A stretch of DNA of 64,000 nucleotides, taken from NCBI GenBank assembly GCA_009929375.1, contig SAAO01000012.1, positions 1 to 64,000 of the forward strand, written 5' to 3'. Source of the stretch: Bacteroidia bacterium. Lineage in GTDB: Bacteria; Bacteroidota; Bacteroidia; Bacteroidales; Paludibacteraceae. Position numbers and translations under genes: made by a program. The notes below the pieces were generated by a model. The model was not told the origin of the DNA. It worked only from the letters and a program-made list of their open reading frames with translations, and searched no databases. How positions within the stretch are numbered: position 1 is the stretch's first letter; each line of letters starts with the position of its first letter. Below are positions 17,756-27,556 of this stretch, piece by piece.

Positions 17756-18348
17756 TGTTTTAGCTGTTTTAGAATCATTTTTTTTAATGTTTCTAAATTA
17801 TAAAATTTTATCTCCGATGTAATCAGATTGGGGCCTGCATAATACCTCAGATATACATCGCTTGCATCCGCTATCCGTTCAATAATTTCATTGTCCAGTA
17901 TGCGCGTCATTTTGTAAGTTTTCAGATGTTGTTCAGTGTATCCGGTCACTACATCAACCTTCGACGAGTCGGCTTTCATAATACTTGAAGTTGTTTCATT
18001 CAGTTTTGTGAAAACGCCATTTTCAAACTTTGTATTTTTCAGTTCAATTACCTTTTTGTCGATCACAATATACATTTTATCCGACAAATCGAAGCTGCCA
18101 TAGGGCATGGTGATTATATCGTACATTGTATAAATGATCTCGCCATCACTGTTTCTTTCTTTTACAATGCTGACATTTTGAGAATACTCCTGTTCTAATC
18201 TTTCATTCCGGCTGAATACAGCATCGTAACGATGGCGTTCCACATTCATTACATCATCGTACTGACTTGAAATAGTTGTGGGCAAACTGCAACGAACAAC
18301 GATTAATGCGATTGCTCCTAAAATCAATATTCTCAAAGTGCTTCTCAT
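17752..18348 (-). CDS. Putative lipoprotein of unknown function
   Basis: 198 residues with a short hydrophobic N-terminus ending in IVVRCS. Cys20 could be a lipidation site, but Arg before Cys is a poor lipobox, so it may be only exported or anchored. The rest is beta-rich (a YIVIDKKVIELKN stretch near 92-104) and ends in a helical, lysine-rich tail. No family recognised. The stop overlaps the aminotransferase start by four bases. Confidence 0.6.
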   Translation of the reverse strand: MRSTLRILILGAIALIVVRCSLPTTISSQYDDVMNVERHRYDAVFSRNERLEQEYSQNVSIVKERNSDGEIIYTMYDIITMPYGSFDLSDKMYIVIDKKVIELKNTKFENGVFTKLNETTSSIMKADSSKVDVVTGYTEQHLKTYKMTRILDNEIIERIADASDVYLRYYAGPNLITSEIKFYNLETLKKMILKQLKQ

Positions 18349-18410
18349 AGTAATTAGAATTTAAATGTGTGTTTTATTTGGTTAAATGTATGTTGCTTCT
18401 TGAGAAGTTT

Positions 18411-18432
18411 TGACAGGTTTTAAAACCTGTCA
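18411..18432. terminator. Perfect 22-bp palindrome after paaK
   Basis: TGACAGGTTTT followed by its exact inverse AAAACCTGTCA. It lies 21 bases beyond the paaK stop on the minus strand and probably forms the 3' hairpin of that transcript. A T-run is lacking, so it may equally be a dispersed repeat. Confidence 0.55.
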
Positions 18433-18453
18433 AAGATGGAAAAACAAATAAGT

Positions 18454-19758
18454 TTACTGTTTATTTTTTCTCTTGTCAATCACTCTCACTGCTTTTCCTT
18501 CGCTTCGTGCTATGGTTTTGGGCTCTACAAGAGTCACCTTTACGCTGAGGCCAATTGCGCTGTTGAGGGCGTGTTCTATTTTGCGCGAAAGCATTTGCAA
18601 TTCCCTGATGGTGTCCACCATTTTTGTTTCGTCGAGTTCAACCTGAAGTTCCAGCGTGTCCAGATTATTTACTTTGTCCACATAAAGCATATAGTGTGCG
18701 CTGGTTTCGCAGAGTTCGAGCAACACATGTTCAATTTGCGATGGGAATAGATTGACTCCGCGAATGATAAGCATGTCGTCGCTGCGGCCTGTGATTTTTT
18801 TCATGCGTACAGTGGTTCTGCCACATGCACATTTTTCGCGGTTCAGCGTCGAAAGGTCGCGGGTATTGTAACGCAAAAGCGGAATGCCTTCTTTGGTAAG
18901 GGTCGTAAACACAAGTTCGCCTTCCTGTCCATCGGGTAGGGGAAGTTTAGTTTCCGAATCTACAATTTCCGGATAGAAATGATCTTCGTGAATATGTAAT
19001 CCTGCATGATGAATGCAATCATTAGCCACGCCGGGGCCCATAACTTCGCTTAGTCCGTAAATATCAAAGGCGTTAATTCCCCATTTTCGTTCCAGTTCCA
19101 GACGCATATTTTCTGTCCATGGCTCAGCACCGAATACGCCGGCTTTCAGTTTCAGATCTTTCAGTGAATAGCCATTTTCAGTCAGAGCATCGGCTAAATG
19201 CAATGCATATGATGGTGTGCAGGCCAGTACTGTTGAGCCGTAATCGGACATTAACTGCAACTGACGGCGGGTATTGCCTCCCGATACGGGAATTACCGTA
19301 CAACCCACTGTTTCGGCACCGTAATGTACTCCCAGTCCGCCAGTGAAAAGTCCGTAACCATAGGATACCTGCATAATGTCGTTGTGCGATATTCCGGCCA
19401 TAGTGAGACAACGGGCCAATACTTCGCGCCAGGTTTCGATATCGTTTTTGGTGTAACCTACAGTGGTTGCTTTTCCGGTGGTTCCGCTTGAAGCATGTAC
19501 ACGCACAATGTCGTGCATTGGTACAGCAAACAGTCCGAAAGGATAATGATCGCGAAGATCGTTTTTATATGTGAACGGAAGTTTTACAATGTCGTCGATG
19601 GATTGGATATCTTCGGGTTTCACGCCCATTTCGTCCATTCTACGACGATAAAAGGCTACATTATTATAAACCCGTTCCACCAGATTTCGGAGTCGTGCCG
19701 ATTGCAGTTCGCGCATTTGTTCGCGCTCCATGCACTCAATTTCTTTGTTCCAGATCAT
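18454..19758 (-). CDS. paaK: Phenylacetate-CoA ligase
   Basis: Activates phenylacetate or a related aryl acetate (indole-3-acetate is possible in anaerobes) with ATP and CoA. The adenylate-forming signature HASSGTTGKATTVGY spans about 88-102; YGLSEVMGPGV (about 236-246) and RYNTRDLS (about 304-311) are further family blocks. At 434 residues it has the normal PaaK length. In anaerobic Bacteroidota such ligases act with 2-oxoacid:ferredoxin oxidoreductases that degrade aromatic amino acids, and are usually next to an ACT-domain gene, as here (100 bases upstream). No oxidoreductase gene is present in the window. Confidence 0.92.
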   Translation of the reverse strand: MIWNKEIECMEREQMRELQSARLRNLVERVYNNVAFYRRRMDEMGVKPEDIQSIDDIVKLPFTYKNDLRDHYPFGLFAVPMHDIVRVHASSGTTGKATTVGYTKNDIETWREVLARCLTMAGISHNDIMQVSYGYGLFTGGLGVHYGAETVGCTVIPVSGGNTRRQLQLMSDYGSTVLACTPSYALHLADALTENGYSLKDLKLKAGVFGAEPWTENMRLELERKWGINAFDIYGLSEVMGPGVANDCIHHAGLHIHEDHFYPEIVDSETKLPLPDGQEGELVFTTLTKEGIPLLRYNTRDLSTLNREKCACGRTTVRMKKITGRSDDMLIIRGVNLFPSQIEHVLLELCETSAHYMLYVDKVNNLDTLELQVELDETKMVDTIRELQMLSRKIEHALNSAIGLSVKVTLVEPKTIARSEGKAVRVIDKRKNKQ

Positions 19759-19858
19759 GTCAAATGTTTAATTTGAAAATTGATACAGTATTCTTCAGCC
19801 TGACTTGGTGAGGAATATGATTTTTTTTTGAATGTATTTTGTGGCTGTAAATTCGTTT

Positions 19859-20278
19859 TTACAGCAGGTCTTTTTCCCTGATGGATTTTAAATTGTTCTT
19901 TTCAATTACCTCGAGGGCTTTTTCTTTGTTGTCGGTACGGAAAACAAGCATCGATTTGCTTCCGAAACTGAAAGCATATACATATTCGATACAAATATCG
20001 GCTGAAGTAAAAAGATCGAGTATGTGCGACATTGAACCCGGGGCAGCATCCATTTCGAGACCCAGAATCTCATGAACACGCACTGTGAATTGTTCGGCCC
20101 GAAGTGCCTCAAGAGCTTTCTCGGGATTTGACACTATTGCACGCATAATGCCGTAGTCGCTTGTGTCAGCAACTGTGAGTGCTACAATATTAATCTGGTT
20201 GCGGGCTAATACATTGAGTACCTGATTGAGGTAGCCGGTTTTGTTTTCGAGGAAAACGGAGAGTTGGCGTATGGTCAT
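19859..20278 (-). CDS. Tandem ACT-domain protein
   Basis: 139 residues consisting of two ACT domains (about 3-65 and 72-135) and nothing else. ACT domains bind amino acids. This stand-alone type commonly sits beside phenylacetate-CoA ligase genes and is thought to sense an aromatic or branched amino acid; what it regulates is not established. No catalytic motif is visible. It is the first gene of a probable two-gene operon with paaK. Confidence 0.88.
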   Translation of the reverse strand: MTIRQLSVFLENKTGYLNQVLNVLARNQINIVALTVADTSDYGIMRAIVSNPEKALEALRAEQFTVRVHEILGLEMDAAPGSMSHILDLFTSADICIEYVYAFSFGSKSMLVFRTDNKEKALEVIEKNNLKSIREKDLL

Positions 20279-20339
20279 AAATATCAGATTGTAAGATGTG
20301 TTGATATTTCAGAACTGTCGGTTTGTTAGTTCCGGAATG

Positions 20340-20347
20340 CAAATTTA
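20340..20347 (-). promoter_or_regulatory. -7 element for the ACT-paaK operon
   Basis: TAAATTTG on the minus strand, 61 bases before the ACT start codon. No TTG at the standard spacing. Confidence 0.4.
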
Positions 20348-20402
20348 GTAAAATTAATGGATTTACGTGTGTCTGAAATGCAAATTATAAGGAATAATCT
20401 TC

Positions 20403-20927
20403 TCAGTATAAATTTGCAATCGAAACATTGGAAGTGAGCTTTTTATCGGGCAGGTTGCAATTTTCCCAAATGATTGCATTAATGCTGTTTCCGGGTCTGA
20501 TTTCATTGTTGAAATTGCACAGAAGTGCGGGCATATAGCATGTGGCAGCAATAATATCGGCGACGTTTATGTCTGATAATGAGTTGGATGCCTTGTGTAG
20601 GTGCAAGCTAAACTCAGTTGGGTTTTCGGTGTGGGCATCGAGTATCAGAATCCGGTTTTGTAAGTCAATTTTTTCAGGGATACAGTTTGTGATATCTATG
20701 TACAAAAACTGATCAGGCATTTGTTGAAAGTCGTAAGCTCTGAGTTTTAGCGAAACAATCCCTGCGCTGATAATGCCGTCGCGAAAGATGGTTGCGGCTG
20801 TTTCGCTTTTCATGTCATTCAGTGAAATAAGCTGCGAAACACGCCCGTTTTCCGATATCTCAAGCACCGTATGTCGCAATAACTGATCGGGAGCAGTCAG
20901 CATGAGTTGACTTACAACTCTATTCAT
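20403..20927 (-). CDS. Conserved hypothetical protein
   Basis: 174 residues, no signal peptide, no membrane helix, no motif I recognise. Its start overlaps the end of the DUF4296 gene by eight bases, so it is the last gene of the ileS-dksA-lspA-DUF4296 cluster and translationally coupled to it. Residues 8-60 have a beta-rich pattern with a DGIISAGIVSLK block. Codon use looks like its neighbours. I assign no function. Confidence 0.65.
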   Translation of the reverse strand: MNRVVSQLMLTAPDQLLRHTVLEISENGRVSQLISLNDMKSETAATIFRDGIISAGIVSLKLRAYDFQQMPDQFLYIDITNCIPEKIDLQNRILILDAHTENPTEFSLHLHKASNSLSDINVADIIAATCYMPALLCNFNNEIRPGNSINAIIWENCNLPDKKLTSNVSIANLY

Positions 20928-21906
20928 TGATTAGTTTTGGTTTCTCGGCACGTGGATTTATTTTCTGAATTTTAGCAGGTGTTGGTCTACGGGTTTCAAC
21001 CGCAGGTTTTGCTTTTTCAATGGTTGGTTTAATGGAATCCGATGCTGGCTTTTTGTTATTCTTCAACGCATTTATCGAATCTTTCTCAAACTGGATTTTT
21101 TCAATCAGCGTTTTTATACTGTCCTGTGCGAGTTGATCGTAGTGACGTGTAAAACTAATGCTATCGATTTTAGCAAAGTATTTTCTGGTTGTGGACGTGT
21201 CGTTCAATAATTCACCCGTGATTTTTTCAACAGGAAGCTGACGTTTAGCGCGTAGCATTAGTGTGTAACGTCGTAAAATACTGTCGGCCTTTACGCTGGT
21301 CGTAATGCTATCGGTAATTCCTCCTGCATAATGAATGCGGAAAACAATACGTTTGTGCAGTAAACTGTCTTTGCCCGGCGATAATCTTTGAAGTAAACGC
21401 AAGGTATAACGGTCGTTCCAGCGTAATTGTGAATCGGTAATACTGAAGCTGATATTGTTTGGCGTGGAATCGGTTGTAAAAGTAAAACTGGCTTTTTGAG
21501 GCCACATTTCCCTTATCGAGTTACGAAGCGCAGCTGAGTCAACCGGATGATATACACCTTTTTCCACATCGGCTTCAAGTTTATTCAGCCGATCGAGCAC
21601 TTCAATGTAGATTTTCTCGTAAGTTTTTGGATGTGCAGTGTACCAAACCACCGAAGAGTCGAATTGTGCCTGCGTTATTCCGTGTTTTTTGAGCAGTGAA
21701 TTATAATAATACACATTTTCCCTGTCTTCGGCCTGTCCGAAACCATTGGCCATTAAAGTGCCGTCGAGTTTGTGTAGGTCGTAAATGAAATCGGTCATTT
21801 CGCTGCGCGACAGTAATCCTTCGGGGCGTTTTTCGCAACCCGCAAACAATGTCAGCAATAAAATGCCTATCAAATACTTACGATATTTCTTAAGCTTCTG
21901 ATTCAT
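20920..21906 (-). CDS. DUF4296 domain lipoprotein
   Basis: Lipoprotein of 328 residues when started at ATG 21906, which gives a compact signal with lipobox LFAGC (Cys24). The DUF4296 domain (about 25-115) has the typical RSEMTDFIYDLHKLDG and FDSSVVWYTAHP blocks. The remainder is less conserved and ends in a K/P-rich low-complexity tail (about 280-328). It follows lspA with a 17-base overlap. The position immediately after the lipoprotein signal peptidase gene is a recurrent arrangement in Bacteroidales, but the role of DUF4296 proteins is unknown. Confidence 0.8.
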   Translation of the reverse strand: MNQKLKKYRKYLIGILLLTLFAGCEKRPEGLLSRSEMTDFIYDLHKLDGTLMANGFGQAEDRENVYYYNSLLKKHGITQAQFDSSVVWYTAHPKTYEKIYIEVLDRLNKLEADVEKGVYHPVDSAALRNSIREMWPQKASFTFTTDSTPNNISFSITDSQLRWNDRYTLRLLQRLSPGKDSLLHKRIVFRIHYAGGITDSITTSVKADSILRRYTLMLRAKRQLPVEKITGELLNDTSTTRKYFAKIDSISFTRHYDQLAQDSIKTLIEKIQFEKDSINALKNNKKPASDSIKPTIEKAKPAVETRRPTPAKIQKINPRAEKPKLINE

Positions 21907-22501
21907 TCTTCTGATTTTTCTCCTTTTTTGTTTCCAGACTGTCATTCAGATCTTTGCGGAAGAAAATGAGGATAATAACCACTGAAATGGTAATGGCCGA
22001 ATCGGCAATATTAAATACGGGGCTAAAGAACAGTACTTCACCTGCACTGTTTCGTATCAGTGGAAAGTAAAGCATGTCCACTACTTTTCCATAAAATACA
22101 GGAGCATATCCGCCTGTTTCAGGCAAAAATGTGGCAGCCATTCCATAGCTGTCGCTGAAAAGCACGCCATAAAATACCGAGTCGAAAATATTTCCTGCTG
22201 CTCCGGCAAGCAGGAGCGATACTGCCAGAATAAATCCGGTTCGTGCATTTTTCTTAATCAATGTGTAAATGAAATATGAAATTCCACCTACAGCTATAAT
22301 TCTGAAAATGGTCAGGAACAATTTGCCGAAGATTTCCATTCCGAATGCCATTCCGTTGTTTTCGATAAAATATATCTGAAACCAGCTGAATACCTCGATA
22401 TGTTCGCCCAGCGCAAAGTTGAGTTTTATGAATATTTTTGAAGCCTGGTCGATAATAAGAACCAGGAATATGAGTAAAAGAGATTTTTTTGTAACCGACA
22501 T
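21890..22501 (-). CDS. lspA: Lipoprotein signal peptidase (signal peptidase II)
   Basis: Inner-membrane aspartic protease that removes signal peptides from prolipoproteins. The two catalytic aspartates are in the family blocks AGNIFDSV and FNIADSAI; IDQASK near 17-22 is the first conserved block, and ENNGMAFG near 47-54 the second. Four membrane helices. The chain is 203 residues, longer than E. coli LspA (164) because of an insert between blocks (about 120-150) and a charged C-terminal tail, both seen in Bacteroidales. I start at ATG 22501 rather than 22534 because the first eleven residues would be hydrophilic and unconserved. Confidence 0.95.
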   Translation of the reverse strand: MSVTKKSLLLIFLVLIIDQASKIFIKLNFALGEHIEVFSWFQIYFIENNGMAFGMEIFGKLFLTIFRIIAVGGISYFIYTLIKKNARTGFILAVSLLLAGAAGNIFDSVFYGVLFSDSYGMAATFLPETGGYAPVFYGKVVDMLYFPLIRNSAGEVLFFSPVFNIADSAITISVVIILIFFRKDLNDSLETKKEKNQKNESEA

Positions 22502-22749
22502 GTGTTGAGAGATTTGTGTTTTGTGTGATTTCAACTACAACTGTTATATTTATTAATGCAAAGGTAAATAAAAGAGGCGCATATTTCGACAAACATAAGC
22601 CCTAAAACAATGTTTTTTAAAACATATTGAGAAAAAGAATGTTTTGCTTTTGCATTCAGACAAAGAAACCGACAACAGATATGCCTCCATTGCCGGTTCA
22701 ATTATTCTGGATAAATGTGTTTTATCTTTGTTCTTTTGTCTTTGCTCTG

Positions 22750-23127
22750 TTATCTTTTATCACTTTTTGCTTCAATGCTCAAAGTTGCGTGAGGCACTGC
22801 GCGAAGACGTTCCTTGGGTATCAGCTTGCCTGTTTCACGACAAATACCGTAGGTTTTATTTTCAATACGAATAAGTGCAGCCTGCAAATGCTGTATAAAC
22901 TTCATTTGACGCTGAGCCAACCGACCAGATTCTTCTTTCGACAAAGTGGCAGCACCTTCTTCAAGAACTTTGAAAGTAGGCGAAGTGTCCATCACATCGT
23001 TTCCGTCAAGATTGGTGATACCATTGCGCAACAATTCATAATCCTTCTGGGCTTTTGCCAGTTTCTCGTTGATGATTTCACGAAACTCCTCGAGTTCGGC
23101 ATCGCTGTATCTTGTTTTTTCACTCAT
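22750..23127 (-). CDS. DksA/TraR-family protein lacking the zinc cysteines
   Basis: 125-residue member of the DksA/TraR family, which binds the RNA polymerase secondary channel. It has the coiled-coil region (about 10-85, with an acidic NDVMD tip-like segment) and the C-terminal zinc-finger fold region GICRETGKLIPKERLRAVP. Only one cysteine of the usual four remains, so zinc binding by the classical motif is unlikely. Position between ileS and lspA is conserved in Bacteroidota and supports a real, functional gene. Confidence 0.85.
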   Translation of the reverse strand: MSEKTRYSDAELEEFREIINEKLAKAQKDYELLRNGITNLDGNDVMDTSPTFKVLEEGAATLSKEESGRLAQRQMKFIQHLQAALIRIENKTYGICRETGKLIPKERLRAVPHATLSIEAKSDKR

Positions 23128-23473
23128 AGCTTTAAATTTTTGCGTTTAAGGATTTTTCCTTTCAACAATGGTTTCTGCGTGCATTTTTATTGCATGCGAA
23201 AATAGCAAAATAGTTTTAGTTTTCAAACTTTTAATTACATTATTTTCAGACTGTGATTTTATAATAATTATACGTTTTCTGCTTATATTTTGCTATTTAT
23301 ATATTTGTCTGATAAACAGGTTTGTGTGTCTGTTTTTCTTGCGTTTTTTACTGATTCTTACTACTGCTTTAGCGCATTGTCATCGTGAACCTGATAATTT
23401 TTGAATGTTTTTGTTCCGCAAAGTTTATATTTATTCTTAAAATTGTTTTGCCGGATTTTTAAAACTAAAAAAA
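23128..23473. other. A/T-rich spacer between ileS and the dksA-like gene
   Basis: 346 bases without a credible gene. Homopolymer-rich; a TATTTTG-like element on the minus strand near 23196-23210 could be a promoter for the dksA-like gene but misses the consensus by one base. No terminator or repeat stands out. Confidence 0.5.
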
Positions 23474-26400
23474 TCAGACTTTTTCAACGCTTATTTTTAC
23501 AATGTACTCCTCAAAATCGAGTTCAGTCGCATTGTCAATTACATTTTTCAGCGTTACAGTGTTTGCCAGAGTCTGAGCTGCAATATAGCTTCCGTATTCC
23601 TGAACGGCACCTTCAATTTCGGGGCGATTTTCAATCTCTACCACGATTTTGTCGGTGATTTCATATCCGCTAGATTTACGGATGTTCTGAATACGGTTTA
23701 CCAGTTCACGGGCAATACCTTCGCGGAGCAATGCTTCGGTGACAGTAATGTCGAGTGCTACAGTCAGTTTACCTTCGTTGGCAACCATCCAGCCAGGCAT
23801 ATCTTCGGTAATGATTTCAGCATCTTCAGCTTCGATCAGTACATCGCCTGAGTCAAGTTTCAGAGTATATTGACCATTGCGTTCTATTTCACTGATTTCC
23901 TGTTTGGTCAATGTCCCAAAAGCTGCAGCAATTTCTTTCATCTGTTTGCCGTATTTCTTACCCAGCGTTTTGAAATTGGGTTTGATTTTCTTCACCAGAT
24001 TATCCACATCTTTATCGGCCGAAATAATTTCCAGTTCCTTGATGTTTACTTCTGTTTTTACCAAATCGGCCACATAGCTCAGTTGCTCAAAAGTTTTATC
24101 GTCCGGTGCAGGAACCACAGCTTTGCTGAGTGGTTGACGCACTTTCTTTTCTGCTTTTTTACGCAATGCCAAAATCATCGAAGTGGTTTGCTGAGCCAGT
24201 TGCATGCATTCTTCCAGATTGGTGTCAATCAACGAAGCATCGTATGTTGGGAAATCAGCTAAGTGAACAGATTCATTACTGTCTTTTCCTGTTACAGCGT
24301 TCAGATCGAGGAAAAGCTGATCGGCAAAGAACGGAGCGATAGGAGCCATCAGGCGTGCTACCGTTTCCAGACAGGTGTAAAGTGTTTGATAAGCAGCAAT
24401 TTTATCATCGTCATATTCACCACCCCAGTAACGCTTACGGTTGAGGCGAACGTACCAGTTACTCAGGTTTTCGCCCACGAAATCCGAAATTGCACGGCCT
24501 GCACGCGTTGGCTCGTAGTTTTCGTAGTGTTCCTGAACTTCTTTTACCAGCGTATTCAGTAGTGATAAAATCCAACGGTCGATTTCCGGACGTTTTTCCA
24601 TCGGAATTTCGGCTTCTGCATAAGTGAATTTATCTACATTGGCATACAATGCAAAGAAGGAATATGTGTTGTAAAGAGTTCCGAAGAATTTGCGACGCAC
24701 TTCTTCGATACCTTCAATGTCAAATTTCAGATTGTCCCACGGCGAAGCGTTAGTCATCATGTACCAGCGTAGCGGATCGGAACCGTATTTCTCTATGGTT
24801 GAGAACGGATCCACAGCATTGCCCAGACGTTTCGACATCTTGTTGCCGTTTTTGTCGAGTACCAGACCATTGGAAATTACGCTTTTGAAAGCCACTGAAC
24901 CACGAACCATGGTACTGATAGCATGAAGCGTAAAGAACCAACCGCGGGTTTGATCCACACCTTCCGAAATAAAATCGGCAGGGAAGAACGAGCCACTTTC
25001 CACTAAATCTGCATTTTCGAACGGATAGTGCAGCTGAGCGTAAGGCATCGCACCTGAATCGAACCAAACGTCGATCAGGTCGAGTTCGCGTTTCATCGGT
25101 TTGCCCGAAGCCGAAACCAGTACAATGCCATCCACATACGGACGGTGCAGGTCGATATTTTTTACAGCGTAGTTTTCAGCTGTGTATTCACCTACTTTGA
25201 AGTTTTTGTAAGGATTCTCGGTCATGAATCCTGCTGCAATTGATTTCTCAATTTCGCCCATCAGCTCTTCCACCGAACCAATACAAATTTCCTCACTTCC
25301 ATCTTCTGTACGCCAGATAGGAAGCGGAGTTCCCCAATAGCGACTGCGACTCAGGTTCCAGTCCTGAAGGTTTTCCAACCATTTTCCGAATCGACCTGTT
25401 CCGGTAGAAACAGGTTTCCAGTTGATGGTGTTATTCAGCGCAATCATTTCCTCGCGACAGGCCGTGGTGCGTATAAACCAGCTATCCAGCGGATAGTACA
25501 ATACTGGTTTATCGGTACGCCAGCAGTGCGGATAATTGTGCGTATGTTTTTCTATTTTGTAAGCCAGACCCTGTTGTTTGAGCATGATGCTTATAGAAAC
25601 GTCAAGCGTTTCGTCCTGATCGGTCAGATTTGGATCGTAAGCATTTTTCACAAACCTTCCGGCGAATTCTTTGTATATTTCAGTATTGACCTTGCTGTTT
25701 ACAAAGTCAGCATCGAGATCTTCTATAGTGAAGAATTTTCCTGATTTATCCACCATCGGCTGACGGTTACCGTCTTTGTCGATCAGCAGCATGGGAGGAA
25801 CGCCGTTTTGTTTGGCCACACGATCGTCATCCGCACCAAAAGTAGGAGCAATGTGAACGATACCTGTACCATCTTCGGTTGTTACAAATTCGCCTGTGAT
25901 AACCTTAAAAGCTCCTTCGCCCGGATTTACCCACGGAATCAGTTGTTCGTATTCGATTCCTGCCAGTTCAGAGCCTTTGTGTTTTGCAACGACTTCATAT
26001 TCGTTTTTAGCAAGCACAGCACCCAACAGATTTTCGGCCAGAATAAATTCAGCTTCAGCTTTGCTGTAAGGGTTGATCGATTTTACGCGAACATAGTCGA
26101 TATTCGGACCCACGCAAAGAGCTGTATTCGAAGGCAAAGTCCATGGTGTAGTTGTCCATGCAAGGAAATATGCATTTTCTTCACCTTTAATTTTAAACTG
26201 AACAGTAGCAGTGGTGTCTTTTACATCACGATAACAACCGGGCTGGTTGAGTTCGTGTGTGGAAAGTCCTGTTCCGGCAGCCGGAGAATAAGGTTGGATT
26301 GTGTAACCTTTGTATAATAAGTTCTTGTTGTAAAGTTGTTTAAGCAACCACCAAAGCGTTTCGATATAACGATTGTCGTAAGTGATGTACGGATCGTTCA

Positions 26401-26833
26401 TATCCACCCAATATCCCATTTTTGTAGTCAGGTCTTCCCATTCGCGGGTGTATTTCATTACATCATGGCGACAGGCTGCGTTATATTCGACTACGCTGAT
26501 TTTTTTACCAATATCTTCTTTGGTAATGCCGAGCGATTTTTCCACACCAAGTTCTACGGGAAGTCCGTGTGTGTCCCAACCGGCTTTACGTTTTACCTGA
26601 AAGCCCTGCATGGTTTTGTATCGACAGAAAATATCCTTGATAGCGCGTGCCATTACGTGATGAATACCCGGCATGCCATTTGCCGAAGGCGGTCCTTCAT
26701 AAAACACAAACGAGGGTTTTCCCTCGCGGGTTTCGATACTTTTATGGAAAACATCAAGCTGTTGCCAGCGTTCGAGTATTTCTTTGTTGATGTTCGACAG
26801 GTTAAGTCCGGAGTATTCTTTAAATTTTGCCAT
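23474..26833 (-). CDS. ileS: Isoleucyl-tRNA synthetase
   Basis: Charges tRNA-Ile. Class I signature: the HIGH-like motif as PGIHH in PSANGMPGIHH near 45-55 and the KMSKS motif as KMSKR near 680. The CP1 editing domain (about 200-420, with TTPWTLPSNTA) and the anticodon-binding domain are present. At 1119 residues it belongs to the long, eukaryote-like IleS clade; the C-terminal extension (about 1000-1119) replaces the zinc finger of E. coli type enzymes. That clade is often tied to mupirocin tolerance, which is inference. ATG 26833 begins the conserved MAKFKEYSG. Confidence 0.96.
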   Translation of the reverse strand: MAKFKEYSGLNLSNINKEILERWQQLDVFHKSIETREGKPSFVFYEGPPSANGMPGIHHVMARAIKDIFCRYKTMQGFQVKRKAGWDTHGLPVELGVEKSLGITKEDIGKKISVVEYNAACRHDVMKYTREWEDLTTKMGYWVDMNDPYITYDNRYIETLWWLLKQLYNKNLLYKGYTIQPYSPAAGTGLSTHELNQPGCYRDVKDTTATVQFKIKGEENAYFLAWTTTPWTLPSNTALCVGPNIDYVRVKSINPYSKAEAEFILAENLLGAVLAKNEYEVVAKHKGSELAGIEYEQLIPWVNPGEGAFKVITGEFVTTEDGTGIVHIAPTFGADDDRVAKQNGVPPMLLIDKDGNRQPMVDKSGKFFTIEDLDADFVNSKVNTEIYKEFAGRFVKNAYDPNLTDQDETLDVSISIMLKQQGLAYKIEKHTHNYPHCWRTDKPVLYYPLDSWFIRTTACREEMIALNNTINWKPVSTGTGRFGKWLENLQDWNLSRSRYWGTPLPIWRTEDGSEEICIGSVEELMGEIEKSIAAGFMTENPYKNFKVGEYTAENYAVKNIDLHRPYVDGIVLVSASGKPMKRELDLIDVWFDSGAMPYAQLHYPFENADLVESGSFFPADFISEGVDQTRGWFFTLHAISTMVRGSVAFKSVISNGLVLDKNGNKMSKRLGNAVDPFSTIEKYGSDPLRWYMMTNASPWDNLKFDIEGIEEVRRKFFGTLYNTYSFFALYANVDKFTYAEAEIPMEKRPEIDRWILSLLNTLVKEVQEHYENYEPTRAGRAISDFVGENLSNWYVRLNRKRYWGGEYDDDKIAAYQTLYTCLETVARLMAPIAPFFADQLFLDLNAVTGKDSNESVHLADFPTYDASLIDTNLEECMQLAQQTTSMILALRKKAEKKVRQPLSKAVVPAPDDKTFEQLSYVADLVKTEVNIKELEIISADKDVDNLVKKIKPNFKTLGKKYGKQMKEIAAAFGTLTKQEISEIERNGQYTLKLDSGDVLIEAEDAEIITEDMPGWMVANEGKLTVALDITVTEALLREGIARELVNRIQNIRKSSGYEITDKIVVEIENRPEIEGAVQEYGSYIAAQTLANTVTLKNVIDNATELDFEEYIVKISVEKV

Positions 26834-27029
26834 ATCTGAATAGGAATTTTGCTGTTTTTTACAAGACTGCAAAAGTACAAAAAAAATATGAATTTGGGAG
26901 GGCTTAAATAAAAACTGCTATGCGGTTGAAACTGACTCTGATATTGTTGTGTCAGATGCTTTTTTATAAGGGTTTCAGCTCTTTTTGTTTTGTAACACTC
27001 CGAACAGGAATGGCTGATATTTTATAAAA

Positions 27030-27061
27030 AAAACCGCCACACATTTCTGTGTAGCGGTTTT
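27030..27061 (-). terminator. Terminator of the exb operon
   Basis: AAACCGC and GCGGTTT arms with an inner ACACA/TGTGT stem, followed on the minus strand by eight T. It lies 25 bases beyond the last exbD stop. Confidence 0.8.
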
Positions 27062-27085
27062 GCATATTGAAAATAAGTGTTTGCA

Positions 27086-27556
27086 TTAATAACTTGTACG
27101 CTTGCTTGCTGCATAAACGATTTTCAGTGCGTATGCTCTACGCAACGACTGTTTTACATCGTTTATAATACCCATTTTGGTGTCTTTGTCAGCTTTAATC
27201 GATACAGTCATCAGATTCTGATCGTTCTCGCTCATTGCACTTCTTTCAAGTACAATAAACTCTTCAAGTTCAGTTACATCAGCAAAGGCATCACCCAGCT
27301 GAATACGTGTTTCCGAACCAAAAGCTCTCTGATATTCCTCCATCGGTTTACCAATGTACACGTAACGTGTCAGAGATTTGTTTTCGAGTTTTTGAACCTC
27401 GGTAGCCATTGGAGATGAAACTCTAACCTTAAATGTAACCTCTTTCATGGTGGTAATGGCCATAAAGAAGAAGAGGAACATAAAGATAATATCGGGAAGC
27501 GACGATGTACTTAACGCCGGGGTTTCTCTTTCTTTGTCTTTTCTAATTTGTGCCAT
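27086..27556 (-). CDS. exbD: ExbD/TolR-family protein (second copy)
   Basis: 156 residues. One membrane helix (about 20-40) carries the proton-path Asp in SSLPDIIFMFLFFF; the rest is periplasmic. ExbD proteins complete the ExbB proton channel that drives TonB. Its start overlaps the stop of the upstream exbD by one base, so the two are coupled. The periplasmic part ends in a DTKMGIINDVKQSLRRA block typical of the family. Bacteroidota commonly carry two diverged ExbD subunits side by side. Confidence 0.9.
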   Translation of the reverse strand: MAQIRKDKERETPALSTSSLPDIIFMFLFFFMAITTMKEVTFKVRVSSPMATEVQKLENKSLTRYVYIGKPMEEYQRAFGSETRIQLGDAFADVTELEEFIVLERSAMSENDQNLMTVSIKADKDTKMGIINDVKQSLRRAYALKIVYAASKRTSY

